From the NCBI RefSeq assembly GCF_009733845.1, contig NZ_WNXZ01000006.1, forward strand, positions 280,507 to 344,506: a DNA stretch of 64,000 bases. Direction: 5' to 3'. How positions within the stretch are numbered: the first letter of the stretch is position 1; every line of letters starts with the position of its first letter. The notes under the pieces were generated by a model. That model did no database searches and had not been told where the DNA came from. It saw only the letters and a program-made list of their open reading frames with translations. Shown here piece after piece: positions 42,154-50,176 of this stretch. This DNA is from Pseudactinotalea terrae (GTDB lineage Bacteria > Actinomycetota > Actinomycetes > Actinomycetales > Beutenbergiaceae). A program made the translations under genes and the position numbers.

Positions 42154-43446
42154 TCATCCCAGGGCAGTCAGCTTGCGTTCGAGGATGGCGCGGTCCTGGG
42201 CGTTCTCCGCTCGTTCGTGCGCGAGGAGGAAGGCATCCCGCGCCTCGTCGGTCCGGCCCAGCCGCGCCAGCAGCTCGCCCCGCACGCTGGGCAGCTGGTG
42301 CGAGGAAGTGAGCCGGCCGCCCGCGGCGACGGCGTCCACCTCGGCCAGCGCGGCGGCCGGGCCGCGCAGCATCGCCACCGCCACCGCTCGGTTGAGGTCC
42401 ACCACAGGTGAGGGGGCGATCCTGCGCAGCACGTCGTAGAGCAGCACCACCCTTTCCCAGTCCGTCTCGCCGACCGAGGGCGCCACCGCATGGCACTCGG
42501 CGATCGCGGCCTGCACGCCGTAGGGGCCGAGCCCACGGCCGGTCCGCTGCGCGGTGGCGAGCGCGGCCCGACCGCGCCGGATCGCGCTGACGTCCCACCG
42601 CCGTCGGTCCTGGTCCTCCAGCAGCACCGGCAGACCGTCGCGGCCGATGCGGGCAGGGAACCGTGCGGCGGTCAGTTCCATCAGCGCGAGCAGGCCGTGC
42701 ACCTCGGCCGCGTCCCCGGCGAGCCGGGTGAGCACGCGGGTCATCCGTAACGCCTCGCGGGCGAGATCGACCCGGATCCACTCATCGCCCGAGGATGCGC
42801 TGGCGCCCTCGGTGAACACGAGGTATAGCACGGTCAGCACGGGGCCTAGCCGCGCCGGCCGCTGCTCGTGCGGTGGCAGCTCGAACGGGACCCCGGCCGC
42901 CGTCAGCGTCTTCTTGGCGCGGGTGATCCTGGCCTGGGCGGTGGCCGTCGGGATGAGGAAGGCACGTGCGATCTCGTCGCTGGACAGGCCAGCGACGACT
43001 CGAAGCGTGAGCGCCACCTGCGCCTCGCGACCCAGCACCGGGTGGCAAGCGATGAAGATGAGGGCCAGCACGTCGTCGTCGATCCGGTCCGGGTCCCACA
43101 GGTCGTCCCGGCCGTCGTGCTCCGTTGCCGCGGTGCCGATGCCCGACGACATACCGCCCTCGCCCAGGTCGTGGGCGAGAGCGGCATAGCGGTGCTCGAG
43201 CGCGGCCCGACGGCGAAAGGCATCGATCGCTCGACGCCGCCCCACCGTGAGCAGCCAACCGGCAGGGTCGCGAGGTGTGCCCTCGCGCGGCCAGCCGACC
43301 AGCGCCTCGGCCAGGGCCTCCTGCGCCACGTCCTCGGCCAGCGCGAGGTCTCCGGTGTACCGGGCGAGCGCGCCGACGATCCTCGCCGACTCGATCCGCC
43401 ACACCGCCTCGACGGCCTGTCGTGCCGGGTTGGAGGCTCGGGTCAC
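42154..43446 (-). CDS. ECF42-like sigma factor with C-terminal extension
   Basis: This RNA polymerase sigma factor has 430 residues. Region 2 (about 15-85) includes ALAEDVAQEALAEAL and DPAGWLLTVGRRRAID. Region 4 (about 130-185) includes RVVAGLSSDEIARAFLIPTATAQARI. The C-terminal 230 residues are the helical TPR-like extension of the ECF42 group. ECF42 factors are encoded with DGPF/YCII proteins, as here, and usually control their own operon. The start GTG overlaps the YCII stop (GTGA). Confidence 0.88.
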   Translation of the reverse strand: MTRASNPARQAVEAVWRIESARIVGALARYTGDLALAEDVAQEALAEALVGWPREGTPRDPAGWLLTVGRRRAIDAFRRRAALEHRYAALAHDLGEGGMSSGIGTAATEHDGRDDLWDPDRIDDDVLALIFIACHPVLGREAQVALTLRVVAGLSSDEIARAFLIPTATAQARITRAKKTLTAAGVPFELPPHEQRPARLGPVLTVLYLVFTEGASASSGDEWIRVDLAREALRMTRVLTRLAGDAAEVHGLLALMELTAARFPARIGRDGLPVLLEDQDRRRWDVSAIRRGRAALATAQRTGRGLGPYGVQAAIAECHAVAPSVGETDWERVVLLYDVLRRIAPSPVVDLNRAVAVAMLRGPAAALAEVDAVAAGGRLTSSHQLPSVRGELLARLGRTDEARDAFLLAHERAENAQDRAILERKLTALG

Positions 43447-43862
43447 AGCTGGCCCGTGGCCTCCCGCCACGCCCGCTCCTTGCGAATCCACTCGTTGTCG
43501 GCCGGGAACTCGTCGATGCTCGTCACCCGGCGGATCTCGGCCTTCATCCCTGGGCCGGCGAGCGGCGCCCGCTTGGCCCACTCCGCGGCCTCCTCCTTGG
43601 AGGCGACGTCGAGGATCCAGTAGCCGCCGAACAGCTCCTTGGCCTCGCCATAGGGGCCGTCGGTGACGACCGGTGTCTCGCCCGAGTAGTCGACCACGAC
43701 GCCGTCGGCGGCGTCGTCCAGCCCCTCCGCGGCGACGAGCACCCCGGCGTCGATGAGCTCGCCGTTGAACCGGCCCATCGCGTCCATCACCTGCTCGAAG
43801 TCGATCTCGGCGAACGCCGCCTCGGCCTGCTCGTCGGCTCGCATGATCAGCATGAACTTCAC
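43443..43862 (-). CDS. YCII/DGPF-domain protein, ECF42 partner
   Basis: This protein of 139 residues has a ferredoxin-like YCII fold. The VVTDGPYGEAKELFGGYWI segment (about residues 65-83) carries the DGPF-type motif, here DGPY. DGPF proteins are the main targets of ECF42 factors; their reaction is unknown. The GTG start follows GAGAGGG. A 20-bp hairpin and an ECF42-like promoter lie upstream. Confidence 0.88.
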   Translation of the reverse strand: MKFMLIMRADEQAEAAFAEIDFEQVMDAMGRFNGELIDAGVLVAAEGLDDAADGVVVDYSGETPVVTDGPYGEAKELFGGYWILDVASKEEAAEWAKRAPLAGPGMKAEIRRVTSIDEFPADNEWIRKERAWREATGQL

Positions 43863-43883
43863 AGTGATTCCCTCTCCGGAAAT

Positions 43884-43903
43884 AGGGTCCCGGTCGGGAC
43901 CCT
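43884..43903 (-). promoter_or_regulatory. 5'-UTR hairpin of YCII-sigma operon
   Basis: A perfect 8-bp stem (AGGGTCCC/GGGACCCT) with a four-base loop lies between the predicted -10 box and the YCII start. It would form at the 5' end of the mRNA. Confidence 0.5.
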
Positions 43904-43913
43904 CTCACGCACA

Positions 43914-43941
43914 GGTCGAACGGCATCGGCTCCGATCGACA
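43914..43941 (-). promoter_or_regulatory. ECF42-type promoter
   Basis: On the minus strand, TGTCGA (43936-43941), 17 bases, then CGACC. This agrees with my recollection of the described ECF42 motif (TGTCGA at -35, CGA/TC at -10). It points to autoregulation of the YCII-sigma operon. Confidence 0.6.
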
Positions 43942-44017
43942 CGTTCCGGGAAATTCTTGCCGAGACCGCTCTCGTGCGTGGCGACACCGAGTCGTTGTCG
44001 GTGTCGGTGCCCGGTCG

Positions 44018-44023
44018 TAGGGT
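44018..44023 (+). promoter_or_regulatory. -10 box, leaderless VOC gene
   Basis: TAGGGT ends six bases before the ATG at 44030. Confidence 0.5.
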
Positions 44024-44029
44024 CGGACG

Positions 44030-44758
44030 ATGGTTGACGATGCTCCGAAGCTGCACCTGGAGGCGCTCGTCGTGGACGCCCACGACCCGACGATGCTCGG
44101 CCGGTTCTGGTCCGGGTTGCTGCAGGCACCGATCGCCGAGCAGTCCGAGCAGGGCACCCGGCTGCGGTACCCGGGTCTGACCGACTTCTTCGTCGACTTC
44201 GTGCCGGTGCCCGATCGCGAGCCGCGCCCCCACCGCCTCCACCTCGATGTGTTCGGCGGCGAGCGCCGCGACGAGATGGTGGAGCAGGCGCTGGCCACCG
44301 GCGCCGCGCACGTGAACATCGGGCAGCACGATGTGCCGTGGGTCGTGCTCGTGGACCCCGAGGACTACGCGTTCTGCGTGATGCCCGAGCGTGAGTTCTA
44401 CCGCAGCACCGGTCCGATCGGGGGGCTGCCGCTCGATGCCGATGACATCTCGGCGGCTACGGAGTTCTGGCTCGCAGCGTCCGACTGGGTGCCCGATGAC
44501 CGCTACGAGCACACGCTGCGCCACCCCTCCGGCACGGGTCCGCTGCTGGCCTTCACAGAACCGGTCGAGCCGAAGCGGGGCAAGAACCCGATGCACCTCG
44601 ACCTGCGCGTGCCGCCCGGCGGCGACAACGATGCCGCGCTCGCGGTGCTGCTCGACCTCGGCGCCCGCAAGCTCGACCACGACTGGGGCGAGCTGCCGTG
44701 GACCGTGCTCGTCGATCCCGGCAACAACGAGTTCTGCCTGCTGCCCTCGAGCCTCTGA
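44030..44758 (+). CDS. VOC-family (glyoxalase-like) two-domain protein
   Basis: This 242-residue protein contains two glyoxalase-like domains of the kind with LEALVVDAHDPTMLGRFWSGLL (about 10-31) and a closing WVVLVDPEDYAFCVMP; the second ends WTVLVDPGNNEFCLLPSSL. It is common in actinobacteria and has no assigned substrate. The gene is divergent from the YCII-sigma operon and may be leaderless. It is followed 17 bases later by acylphosphatase. Confidence 0.85.
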   Translation: MVDDAPKLHLEALVVDAHDPTMLGRFWSGLLQAPIAEQSEQGTRLRYPGLTDFFVDFVPVPDREPRPHRLHLDVFGGERRDEMVEQALATGAAHVNIGQHDVPWVVLVDPEDYAFCVMPEREFYRSTGPIGGLPLDADDISAATEFWLAASDWVPDDRYEHTLRHPSGTGPLLAFTEPVEPKRGKNPMHLDLRVPPGGDNDAALAVLLDLGARKLDHDWGELPWTVLVDPGNNEFCLLPSSL

Positions 44759-44775
44759 CGCGCCACCATGGAGAC

Positions 44776-45051
44776 ATGAGACGTGTCCGGGTGGTGATCC
44801 GTGGCCGGGTCCAAGGCGTGGGCTACCGGTTCTCGATGTGCGAGCGTGCGGACGAGGTGGGCGTGGCCGGTTGGGTGCGCAACCGCCGCGACGGCAGCGT
44901 CGAAGCTGAGATCGAGGGCACGGACGAGCAGGTCGCGGAGCTGCTCTCGTGGGCCGCGGAGGGACCGCCGATGGGACGCGTCGACGGCGTGAGCGTCACC
45001 GACGTCGAACCCACCGGCGAGCTGGGGTTCGAGGCGCGCGCCACGCTCTGA
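44776..45051 (+). CDS. acyP: acylphosphatase
   Basis: This enzyme of 91 residues hydrolyses acyl phosphates. The motif GRVQGVGYRFSM contains catalytic R18, and N36 lies in GWVRNRRDGS. The end LGFEARATL is normal for the family. Length and fold are complete. It starts 17 bases after the VOC gene and is probably co-transcribed. Confidence 0.93.
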   Translation: MRRVRVVIRGRVQGVGYRFSMCERADEVGVAGWVRNRRDGSVEAEIEGTDEQVAELLSWAAEGPPMGRVDGVSVTDVEPTGELGFEARATL

Positions 45052-45072
45052 TCCGACCCGGCGGCCGGTGGT

Positions 45073-45152
45073 GTGACCCAGATTCGTTGCCAGATGGGCG
45101 ATCAGCGCTCGGAACGGTCGCGAACAGCGATCTGGACACGAATCTGTGTCAC
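45073..45152. repeat. large inverted repeat between convergent genes
   Basis: GTGACCCAGATTCGT (45073-45087) and ACGAATCTGTGTCAC (45138-45152) match as inverted arms at 14 of 15 positions. Inner segments with GATC and CCAGAT can extend pairing. It fills the gap between acyP and the YchJ-like gene and could be a bidirectional terminator or a mobile palindrome. Confidence 0.7.
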
Positions 45153-45179
45153 TGGACACGGCGTCGCGGCGCACCCGAG

Positions 45180-45551
45180 TCAGGTCGCGCTGACGTCGCC
45201 GTCGACATAGACCCAGCGGCCGGCGCGGCGCTCGAACCGGCTGAGCTCGTGCAGCCGTTGACCGGGAGCGGTCGCGACGAACTCCACGGTGCCGCGCTCG
45301 TCGTCGGGACCGCCGGCCACGGTCTGCACGATCACGAGCCCGGTCCACGTCGCGGCCGAGGCGACCGACGCCGGGCGCGTCCGTGGGTGCCAGGTCCGGA
45401 ACACGTAGTCGTCGAGCCCGCGCACGTAGGCGCTGTAACGCGAGCGCATCAACGCCTCGGCGGTCGGCGCGGGTGCGCCGTCGTGGAACGGCTCGCAGCA
45501 GGCTGCATACGGCAGGCCGGTGCCGCACGGGCAGGCGCGGGGGTGGCTCAC
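45180..45551 (-). CDS. YchJ-family (UPF0225) protein
   Basis: This 123-residue protein has an N-terminal SEC-C-like zinc motif CPCGTGLPYAACC (about residues 7-19), then RSRYSAYVRGLDDYVFRTWH typical of YchJ, and an NTF2-like remainder. The function is unknown; a zinc-bound structural role is expected. The GTG at 45551 gives the conserved start VSHPRACPCG. It is divergent from the ketosynthase operon. Confidence 0.88.
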   Translation of the reverse strand: MSHPRACPCGTGLPYAACCEPFHDGAPAPTAEALMRSRYSAYVRGLDDYVFRTWHPRTRPASVASAATWTGLVIVQTVAGGPDDERGTVEFVATAPGQRLHELSRFERRAGRWVYVDGDVSAT

Positions 45552-45679
45552 CCGCCCGAGTCTGCAGCACCTCAGGGTGAGCTGCCCCACCAGGCGAGGT
45601 GCGCCGTCGAGCCCTCGGTCATCCACAGGGCCGACGTGCCCATCGCCGGTGCGGCGGAAGGTGTGGATGAATAGGGCCC

Positions 45680-46819
45680 ATGACGGCGACCGCGTACCTC
45701 ACCGGCCTGGGCCGGTACCTGCCCGGTGCGCCGGTGCGCAACGACGACGTCGCGAGCCGGCTGGGTGGGGTGGACCGGCGCACCGAGCGGATCCGGCGCC
45801 GGATCCAGAACGCGAACGGGATCCAGCAGCGTTACTACGCGATGGACACCGAGGGCCGCACCACCGAGCTGAACGAGGAGCTCGCGGCGAAGGCGGTCAC
45901 CGCTGCGCTGGCCGACCGGGGGCTCGAGGCGAGCGACCTCGGCATGCTCGCCACCGCCACCACGCAGGGCGACCTGCTGGTGCCCGGCTTCGCGTCGATG
46001 GTGCACGGGCGGCTCGGCGGCGGGCCGATGCAGGTGCTGACGGCGACCGGCGTGTGCGCCTCCAGCATTGCCGCGCTCGACGCCGCCGTCAGCAAGATCC
46101 GCCTGGGCGATCACGCACGCGCCGCCGTGGTCGGTTCGGAGCTGTCGAGCAGGTGGTTGCACCAGCGCCGCTTCGAGGGTGTCGAGGACCACCTGGACGC
46201 GCACTTCCTGCGCTGGATGCTCTCCGACGGCGCCGGCGCGGCGATCGTGGAGTTCCAGCCTCGGCCGGACCGGCCATCGCTGCGGGTCGACTGGGTGCGG
46301 CAGGTCTCGCTCGCGCACGAGCACGAGGTCTGCATGCGGGCCGGCCTCCACGGCAACGCCCTCGAGCCGGGCAAGACCTGGCAGGACTTCGACGACGTGG
46401 CCGGTGCCGAGCGGGCCGGGCTGCTGCAGATCCGCCAGGACACCTCGGTGCTGGGAGAGCTCGCGCAGGTCGGCCTCGCGCAGTTCGAGGAGCTCGTGGA
46501 GCTGGGTCTCGTCGACCTCAAGAAGCTCGACCACGTGATCTGCCACTACTCGACCAACGCCTTCCGCGACGTGGTCTTCGACGCGCTCGCCGCCCGGGTG
46601 CCGGGCTTCGACGCGAGCCGCTGGTTCTCGAACCTCGAGACCTGCGGCAACACCGGCGCGGCCAGCATCTACATCGCTCTCGACGAGGCCTGGCGAACGG
46701 GTCGGTTGCAGCCGGGGCAGACCGTGCTGCTGGCCGTCCCGGAGTCCGGCCGGTTCTCGTTCGGCTTCGCGCACCTGACCGTCGTGGCACCACGTCAACA
46801 AAGGAGTACGTCCGCATGA
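45680..46819 (+). CDS. StlD/DarB-like beta-ketosynthase (KAS III fold)
   Basis: This thiolase-fold enzyme has 379 residues. The triad is visible: C126 in TATGVCASSI, H289 in ICHYSTNAF, and N324 in TCGNTGAAS. Segments TATTQGDLLVPGFASMVHG and AHFLRWMLSDGAGAA are typical of the StlD/DarB group, which joins two acyl units to make dialkylresorcinols or cyclohexanediones. No DarA-type enzyme is nearby, so the product is likely different. It overlaps the next gene by ATGA and heads a three-gene operon. Confidence 0.85.
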   Translation: MTATAYLTGLGRYLPGAPVRNDDVASRLGGVDRRTERIRRRIQNANGIQQRYYAMDTEGRTTELNEELAAKAVTAALADRGLEASDLGMLATATTQGDLLVPGFASMVHGRLGGGPMQVLTATGVCASSIAALDAAVSKIRLGDHARAAVVGSELSSRWLHQRRFEGVEDHLDAHFLRWMLSDGAGAAIVEFQPRPDRPSLRVDWVRQVSLAHEHEVCMRAGLHGNALEPGKTWQDFDDVAGAERAGLLQIRQDTSVLGELAQVGLAQFEELVELGLVDLKKLDHVICHYSTNAFRDVVFDALAARVPGFDASRWFSNLETCGNTGAASIYIALDEAWRTGRLQPGQTVLLAVPESGRFSFGFAHLTVVAPRQQRSTSA

Positions 46820-47514
46820 CCAGCACCGCCCTGGGCTACGTCCCTCCGCAGCGCGACAGCCGACCGCTGCTCGACCGGCTCAGCGACGTCTGGGCCGACT
46901 TCGAGGCGCGGCTCGAACAGGTGCCGATCCTGCAGGCCCTCGCTGCGGGTGACGTCACGATCGAGGACTATCACCGGCTGCTGCACAACCTGCGTCAGCA
47001 GGTGGTGGACGGCTCGCTGTGGATCGCGCGCGCGGCGTCGAACTTCGACATGGACCACTTCGACCTGCGCTCGGCCGCCATCGGGCACGCGCTCGAGGAG
47101 CACCGCGACCACCTGCTGCTGCAGCGCGACTACCTCGCGATCGGTGGCCGCCTCGAGACGCTGCAGGCCGGGCGGAAGAACGTCGGGTCGCAGGCGCTGT
47201 CCGGGTACATGTTCACCGTGGCGAGCCAGCCGAACCCGGTTGCGTGCCTCGGGGCGATGTTCATCATCGAGGGTCTCGGAGCGCAGAAGGCGGGCGAGTG
47301 GGGCCGTCGCTTCGCCGAGGTGCTGGGGCTCGCCGACAACCAGGTCCACTTCATGATCTACCACGCCGAGGCCGACGTGGAGCACACCGGCACGATGGAC
47401 ACCTTCCTCACCTCGGACCGCATCGACGCCGACGCCGCCGACGCCATCGTCTCGTGCGCCAAGGTCGTGGCCCGGCTCTACGTCATGCAGCTGACCGAGC
47501 TGGACGAGATCTGA
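46816..47514 (+). CDS. heme-oxygenase-fold iron-containing redox enzyme
   Basis: This all-helical protein has 232 residues and resembles the PqqC/TenA/HDO superfamily. Candidate metal ligands sit at E94/E95, H96/H99, E152 (in FIIEGLGAQ), H183, D187 and H190 (HxxxDxxH, in IYHAEADVEHTG). Relatives bind two irons and cleave or oxidise fatty or amino acids. Coupled to a ketosynthase, it probably modifies the ketosynthase product or substrate. The chemistry is inference. It follows AAGGAG and precedes the third gene by two bases. Confidence 0.75.
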   Translation: MTSTALGYVPPQRDSRPLLDRLSDVWADFEARLEQVPILQALAAGDVTIEDYHRLLHNLRQQVVDGSLWIARAASNFDMDHFDLRSAAIGHALEEHRDHLLLQRDYLAIGGRLETLQAGRKNVGSQALSGYMFTVASQPNPVACLGAMFIIEGLGAQKAGEWGRRFAEVLGLADNQVHFMIYHAEADVEHTGTMDTFLTSDRIDADAADAIVSCAKVVARLYVMQLTELDEI

Positions 47515-47516
47515 GC

Positions 47517-48353
47517 ATGGCGCCCGGTGAGTTCGTCCGGTCCGACCCCTCGATGTGGGAGGCGATCTACGCCGACCCCTCGATCCCGCTGGACAAGTCG
47601 CTGATCACGATGATCATCGACGACCAGCGGCGCAGCTCGCGCCGGTGGCTCTACCCGTACGCGCGGTTCCTCTCCCGCGTGCTGGTGGGGGCGCTGTCGC
47701 TGGTCAAGCGGGTCGCGCCCGGGCGCTGGATGACGCTCGCCACGATGGACAAGCTGTGCCTGTGGTTCCTGCGCAGGTTCGTGGCAGCCGACGCCGTCGA
47801 GCTGCTGATCCGGCACTTCGTCGTCGAGACCAACCTCGTCAACTTCATCATCAACAACACCGAGGCGAAGATCGACCCGGTGACCCTGCGCCCGACGACC
47901 CTGCAGGGGCTGGGCGACAACGCCGTCGTCGAGCACGACGTCAACGTCTACGACCTGCTCATCGCCCTCGAGGGCGTGCGGGTCGATGCACCCGACCAGC
48001 TCGACTTCACCGGGATCGACGTACCGCCGCTGGATAGTGAACGACACAGGCGCAGGCTCCTGGCACTCGACATCCAGACGGCGCTGTGCCTCATGAACAT
48101 CCCCTTCTGCGTCGCGCTGAGCCTCGAGGAGTTTCGCCGCGCGATCCACTCGCTGCGGTTCGACGACTCGTTCCTGGAGATCCTGGCCGCGGTCTGCGAG
48201 GACGACACCTTCAAGCACTGGAAGATGGGTGGCCTCAGCCTCTGGATGGACACCAACGTGGACGTCCCGCAGCTGGTCTACCGTCACGCGCTCGTGTGCG
48301 AGTACGCCCACGCACACCTGGCGAAGCTCGCACGCGAGCAGCGGATCGGCTGA
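47517..48353 (+). CDS. unrecognised third protein of ketosynthase operon
   Basis: This 278-residue, mainly helical protein does not match a family I can name. Residues about 45-95 are hydrophobic and basic (FLSRVLVGALSLVKRV, then LATMDKLCLWFLRRF) and may bind membrane or lipid. A polar segment FINNTEAKIDPV follows. Conserved-looking charged residues include HFVVETN, HDVNVYD and FDDSF. It starts two bases after the redox-enzyme stop, so the three genes form one unit. It may bind the lipid substrate or be a new catalytic fold. Confidence 0.7.
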   Translation: MAPGEFVRSDPSMWEAIYADPSIPLDKSLITMIIDDQRRSSRRWLYPYARFLSRVLVGALSLVKRVAPGRWMTLATMDKLCLWFLRRFVAADAVELLIRHFVVETNLVNFIINNTEAKIDPVTLRPTTLQGLGDNAVVEHDVNVYDLLIALEGVRVDAPDQLDFTGIDVPPLDSERHRRRLLALDIQTALCLMNIPFCVALSLEEFRRAIHSLRFDDSFLEILAAVCEDDTFKHWKMGGLSLWMDTNVDVPQLVYRHALVCEYAHAHLAKLAREQRIG

Positions 48354-48401
48354 CGGCGCCCGGTCGCTGGTCGCGATCCGGGCGCCGTGCCGCTCCATCC
48401 G

Positions 48402-49436
48402 TCAGGGAATGACGACGGCGCGTCCCCTGATCGTCCCCGCATGAAGTTTCTCGTACGCGGCCGGGGTCTCCCCGAGCGTGTACGTCTCGGTGGCCACGTG
48501 CAGGACGCCCGTGCGTGCCAGCGCGACGAGCTCGGCGAGCTCGGTGCGGCCGCCCCAGTACGTGGTGCGGACGGTGGTGCCGTAGGGAACGCCGAGCCAG
48601 CCGAACCGTGCCTCGCCCGGGCCGACGCCCACGATCGTGACGTCGGAGTCGACCGCCACGACCTTGAGGGCCAGGTCCAGCGTGGCCTGCGCCGCGACGA
48701 AGTCGAGGACCAGATCGGCACCCTTCCCGCCGGTGACCTCGCGGATCGCCGCTTCCGCGGAAGCGTCCGAGAGGAACGCGTGGTGCGCGCCGACCTCGCG
48801 AGCGAGCTCGAGCTTGTCCTCGGAGACGTCGAGCGCCACGACCGTGGTGGCCGAGAGCGCCCGCAGCAGCTGGATGCCCACGTGCCCCAGCCCGCCGGCT
48901 CCGATCACCACGGTGACCGAGCCCGGCACCAGCTTCCGCAGCGACCGCTTGATCGCGTGGTAGGGCGTCAGTCCGGCATCGGTCAGCGGCACGGCCGTCA
49001 CCGGGTCGAGATCCCCGATCGGCACCAGGTGCCGCGGCGAGTCGACGATCATGTACTCCGCCAACGCCCCAGGGGCACCGAGCCCGGGCGGTGCGATGCC
49101 GAGCTCAGCAGCACGGCTGCAGTAGTTCTCGAAGCCGTTCGCGCAGGACTCGCACATGCCGCAGCCCCACGGGCCGTAGACGATGACGTTCTCGCCGACC
49201 TCGACGCCCGTGGCCCCCTCCCCGAGCGCCACCACCGTTCCTGCACCTTCGTGGCCCAGAGTCAACGGCAGCCCGAACGTGTAGGCCTCGGCCGGCATCG
49301 ACATCACGAAGTCGTCGGAGTGGCACAGGCCGGCGGCCGTGACCTTCAGCAGCACCTGACCAGGGCCGGGCTCGGGTGTGTCGATCTCGACGACCTCCGG
49401 AGCGCTACCGATCGTGCGGTACTGGACAGCCTTCAT
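48402..49436 (-). CDS. NAD(P)-dependent zinc alcohol dehydrogenase
   Basis: This medium-chain dehydrogenase of 344 residues has complete zinc sites: catalytic LCHSDD near residue 38 with GHEGAG near 62, and structural CGMCESCANGFENYC near 92-106. The Rossmann motif VIGAGGLGHVG lies at about residue 168. It oxidises alcohols, most likely aliphatic. The ATG at 49436 follows GGGAGG by six bases. It converges on the ketosynthase operon and stands alone. Confidence 0.92.
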   Translation of the reverse strand: MKAVQYRTIGSAPEVVEIDTPEPGPGQVLLKVTAAGLCHSDDFVMSMPAEAYTFGLPLTLGHEGAGTVVALGEGATGVEVGENVIVYGPWGCGMCESCANGFENYCSRAAELGIAPPGLGAPGALAEYMIVDSPRHLVPIGDLDPVTAVPLTDAGLTPYHAIKRSLRKLVPGSVTVVIGAGGLGHVGIQLLRALSATTVVALDVSEDKLELAREVGAHHAFLSDASAEAAIREVTGGKGADLVLDFVAAQATLDLALKVVAVDSDVTIVGVGPGEARFGWLGVPYGTTVRTTYWGGRTELAELVALARTGVLHVATETYTLGETPAAYEKLHAGTIRGRAVVIP

Positions 49437-49516
49437 GGGGTGCCTCCCGTTCTCAGGTGGGTCCCGCCAGGCTATGGCTGAGAACGGCGGCAGATCAGGG
49501 ACGGAGGTCCCGGAGG

Positions 49517-50128
49517 TCAGCCCTGATAGGGCTTGCCGAGCTTCGACGCCGACCGCTGGAACGCCTCGTGGGCAGCGCCCTCGAAGGTGAGCACCGGCCA
49601 GTGGCGCTCGTTCTTGCCTGCACCCATCGTGAGCGTCAGGTACGTGACCGGGATCCCCTCGGGCGTGTATGCGCGCAGCCGGCGTCGCAGCTCGTCGGCG
49701 CGGCGTGAGACCGGCAGCGGCAGATACACGCGCGGGTCGGTCGTGGCCAGCCGCTGGTGCGCGTTGTCCATGTCGCCCTGGATCACCCAGCTTCGGTGCT
49801 TGAGCGGCTGGCCGCTGGTGAGCTTCCACGTGCCGGTGCGGTTCGCGTGCACGAGGGCCCAGCTGCCGAGCACAGCGCCCAGGCCGGCCACGATGTAGCC
49901 GAGGTAGGGGCCAAGAGCTCGGGAGCGGCGGCCGCTCGCGTTCTCCTCACCGAACTCGTTGATGGCGTCGAGGTTGACGACGGCGACGATCGCGACCAGA
50001 ACGAGGATCACACCGATCGCTGCGAACGCGGCGGTCTTCGCCGGGGAGAGCGCGAAGTCGAAGTGGTCGGGGTGCTGGGCCAGCGCAGCGTTGTCGGGGC
50101 GCACGGTCTCTCGGTTTCTCTTCTCCAC
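49517..50128 (-). CDS. two-helix membrane protein
   Basis: This protein of 203 residues has helices at about 34-53 and 73-95. A soluble C-terminal half contains the segment RVYLPLPVSRRADELRRRLRAY and VTYLTLTMGAGKNERHWPVL. I recognise no family. It lies between an alcohol dehydrogenase and a response regulator, separated from both by short gaps on the same strand. Codon use is like its neighbours. Confidence 0.7.
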   Translation of the reverse strand: MEKRNRETVRPDNAALAQHPDHFDFALSPAKTAAFAAIGVILVLVAIVAVVNLDAINEFGEENASGRRSRALGPYLGYIVAGLGAVLGSWALVHANRTGTWKLTSGQPLKHRSWVIQGDMDNAHQRLATTDPRVYLPLPVSRRADELRRRLRAYTPEGIPVTYLTLTMGAGKNERHWPVLTFEGAAHEAFQRSASKLGKPYQG

Positions 50129-50176
50129 GACGTTCGGACCCGCGCGAGTGTAGGGCGTCGATCCGCCCCGGCGGCG

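Noticed and set aside
43863..43903. Rho-independent terminator for the YCII operon
   Set aside because: The hairpin lies upstream of the YCII start on the transcribed strand and has no T-run, so a 5'-UTR element is more likely.
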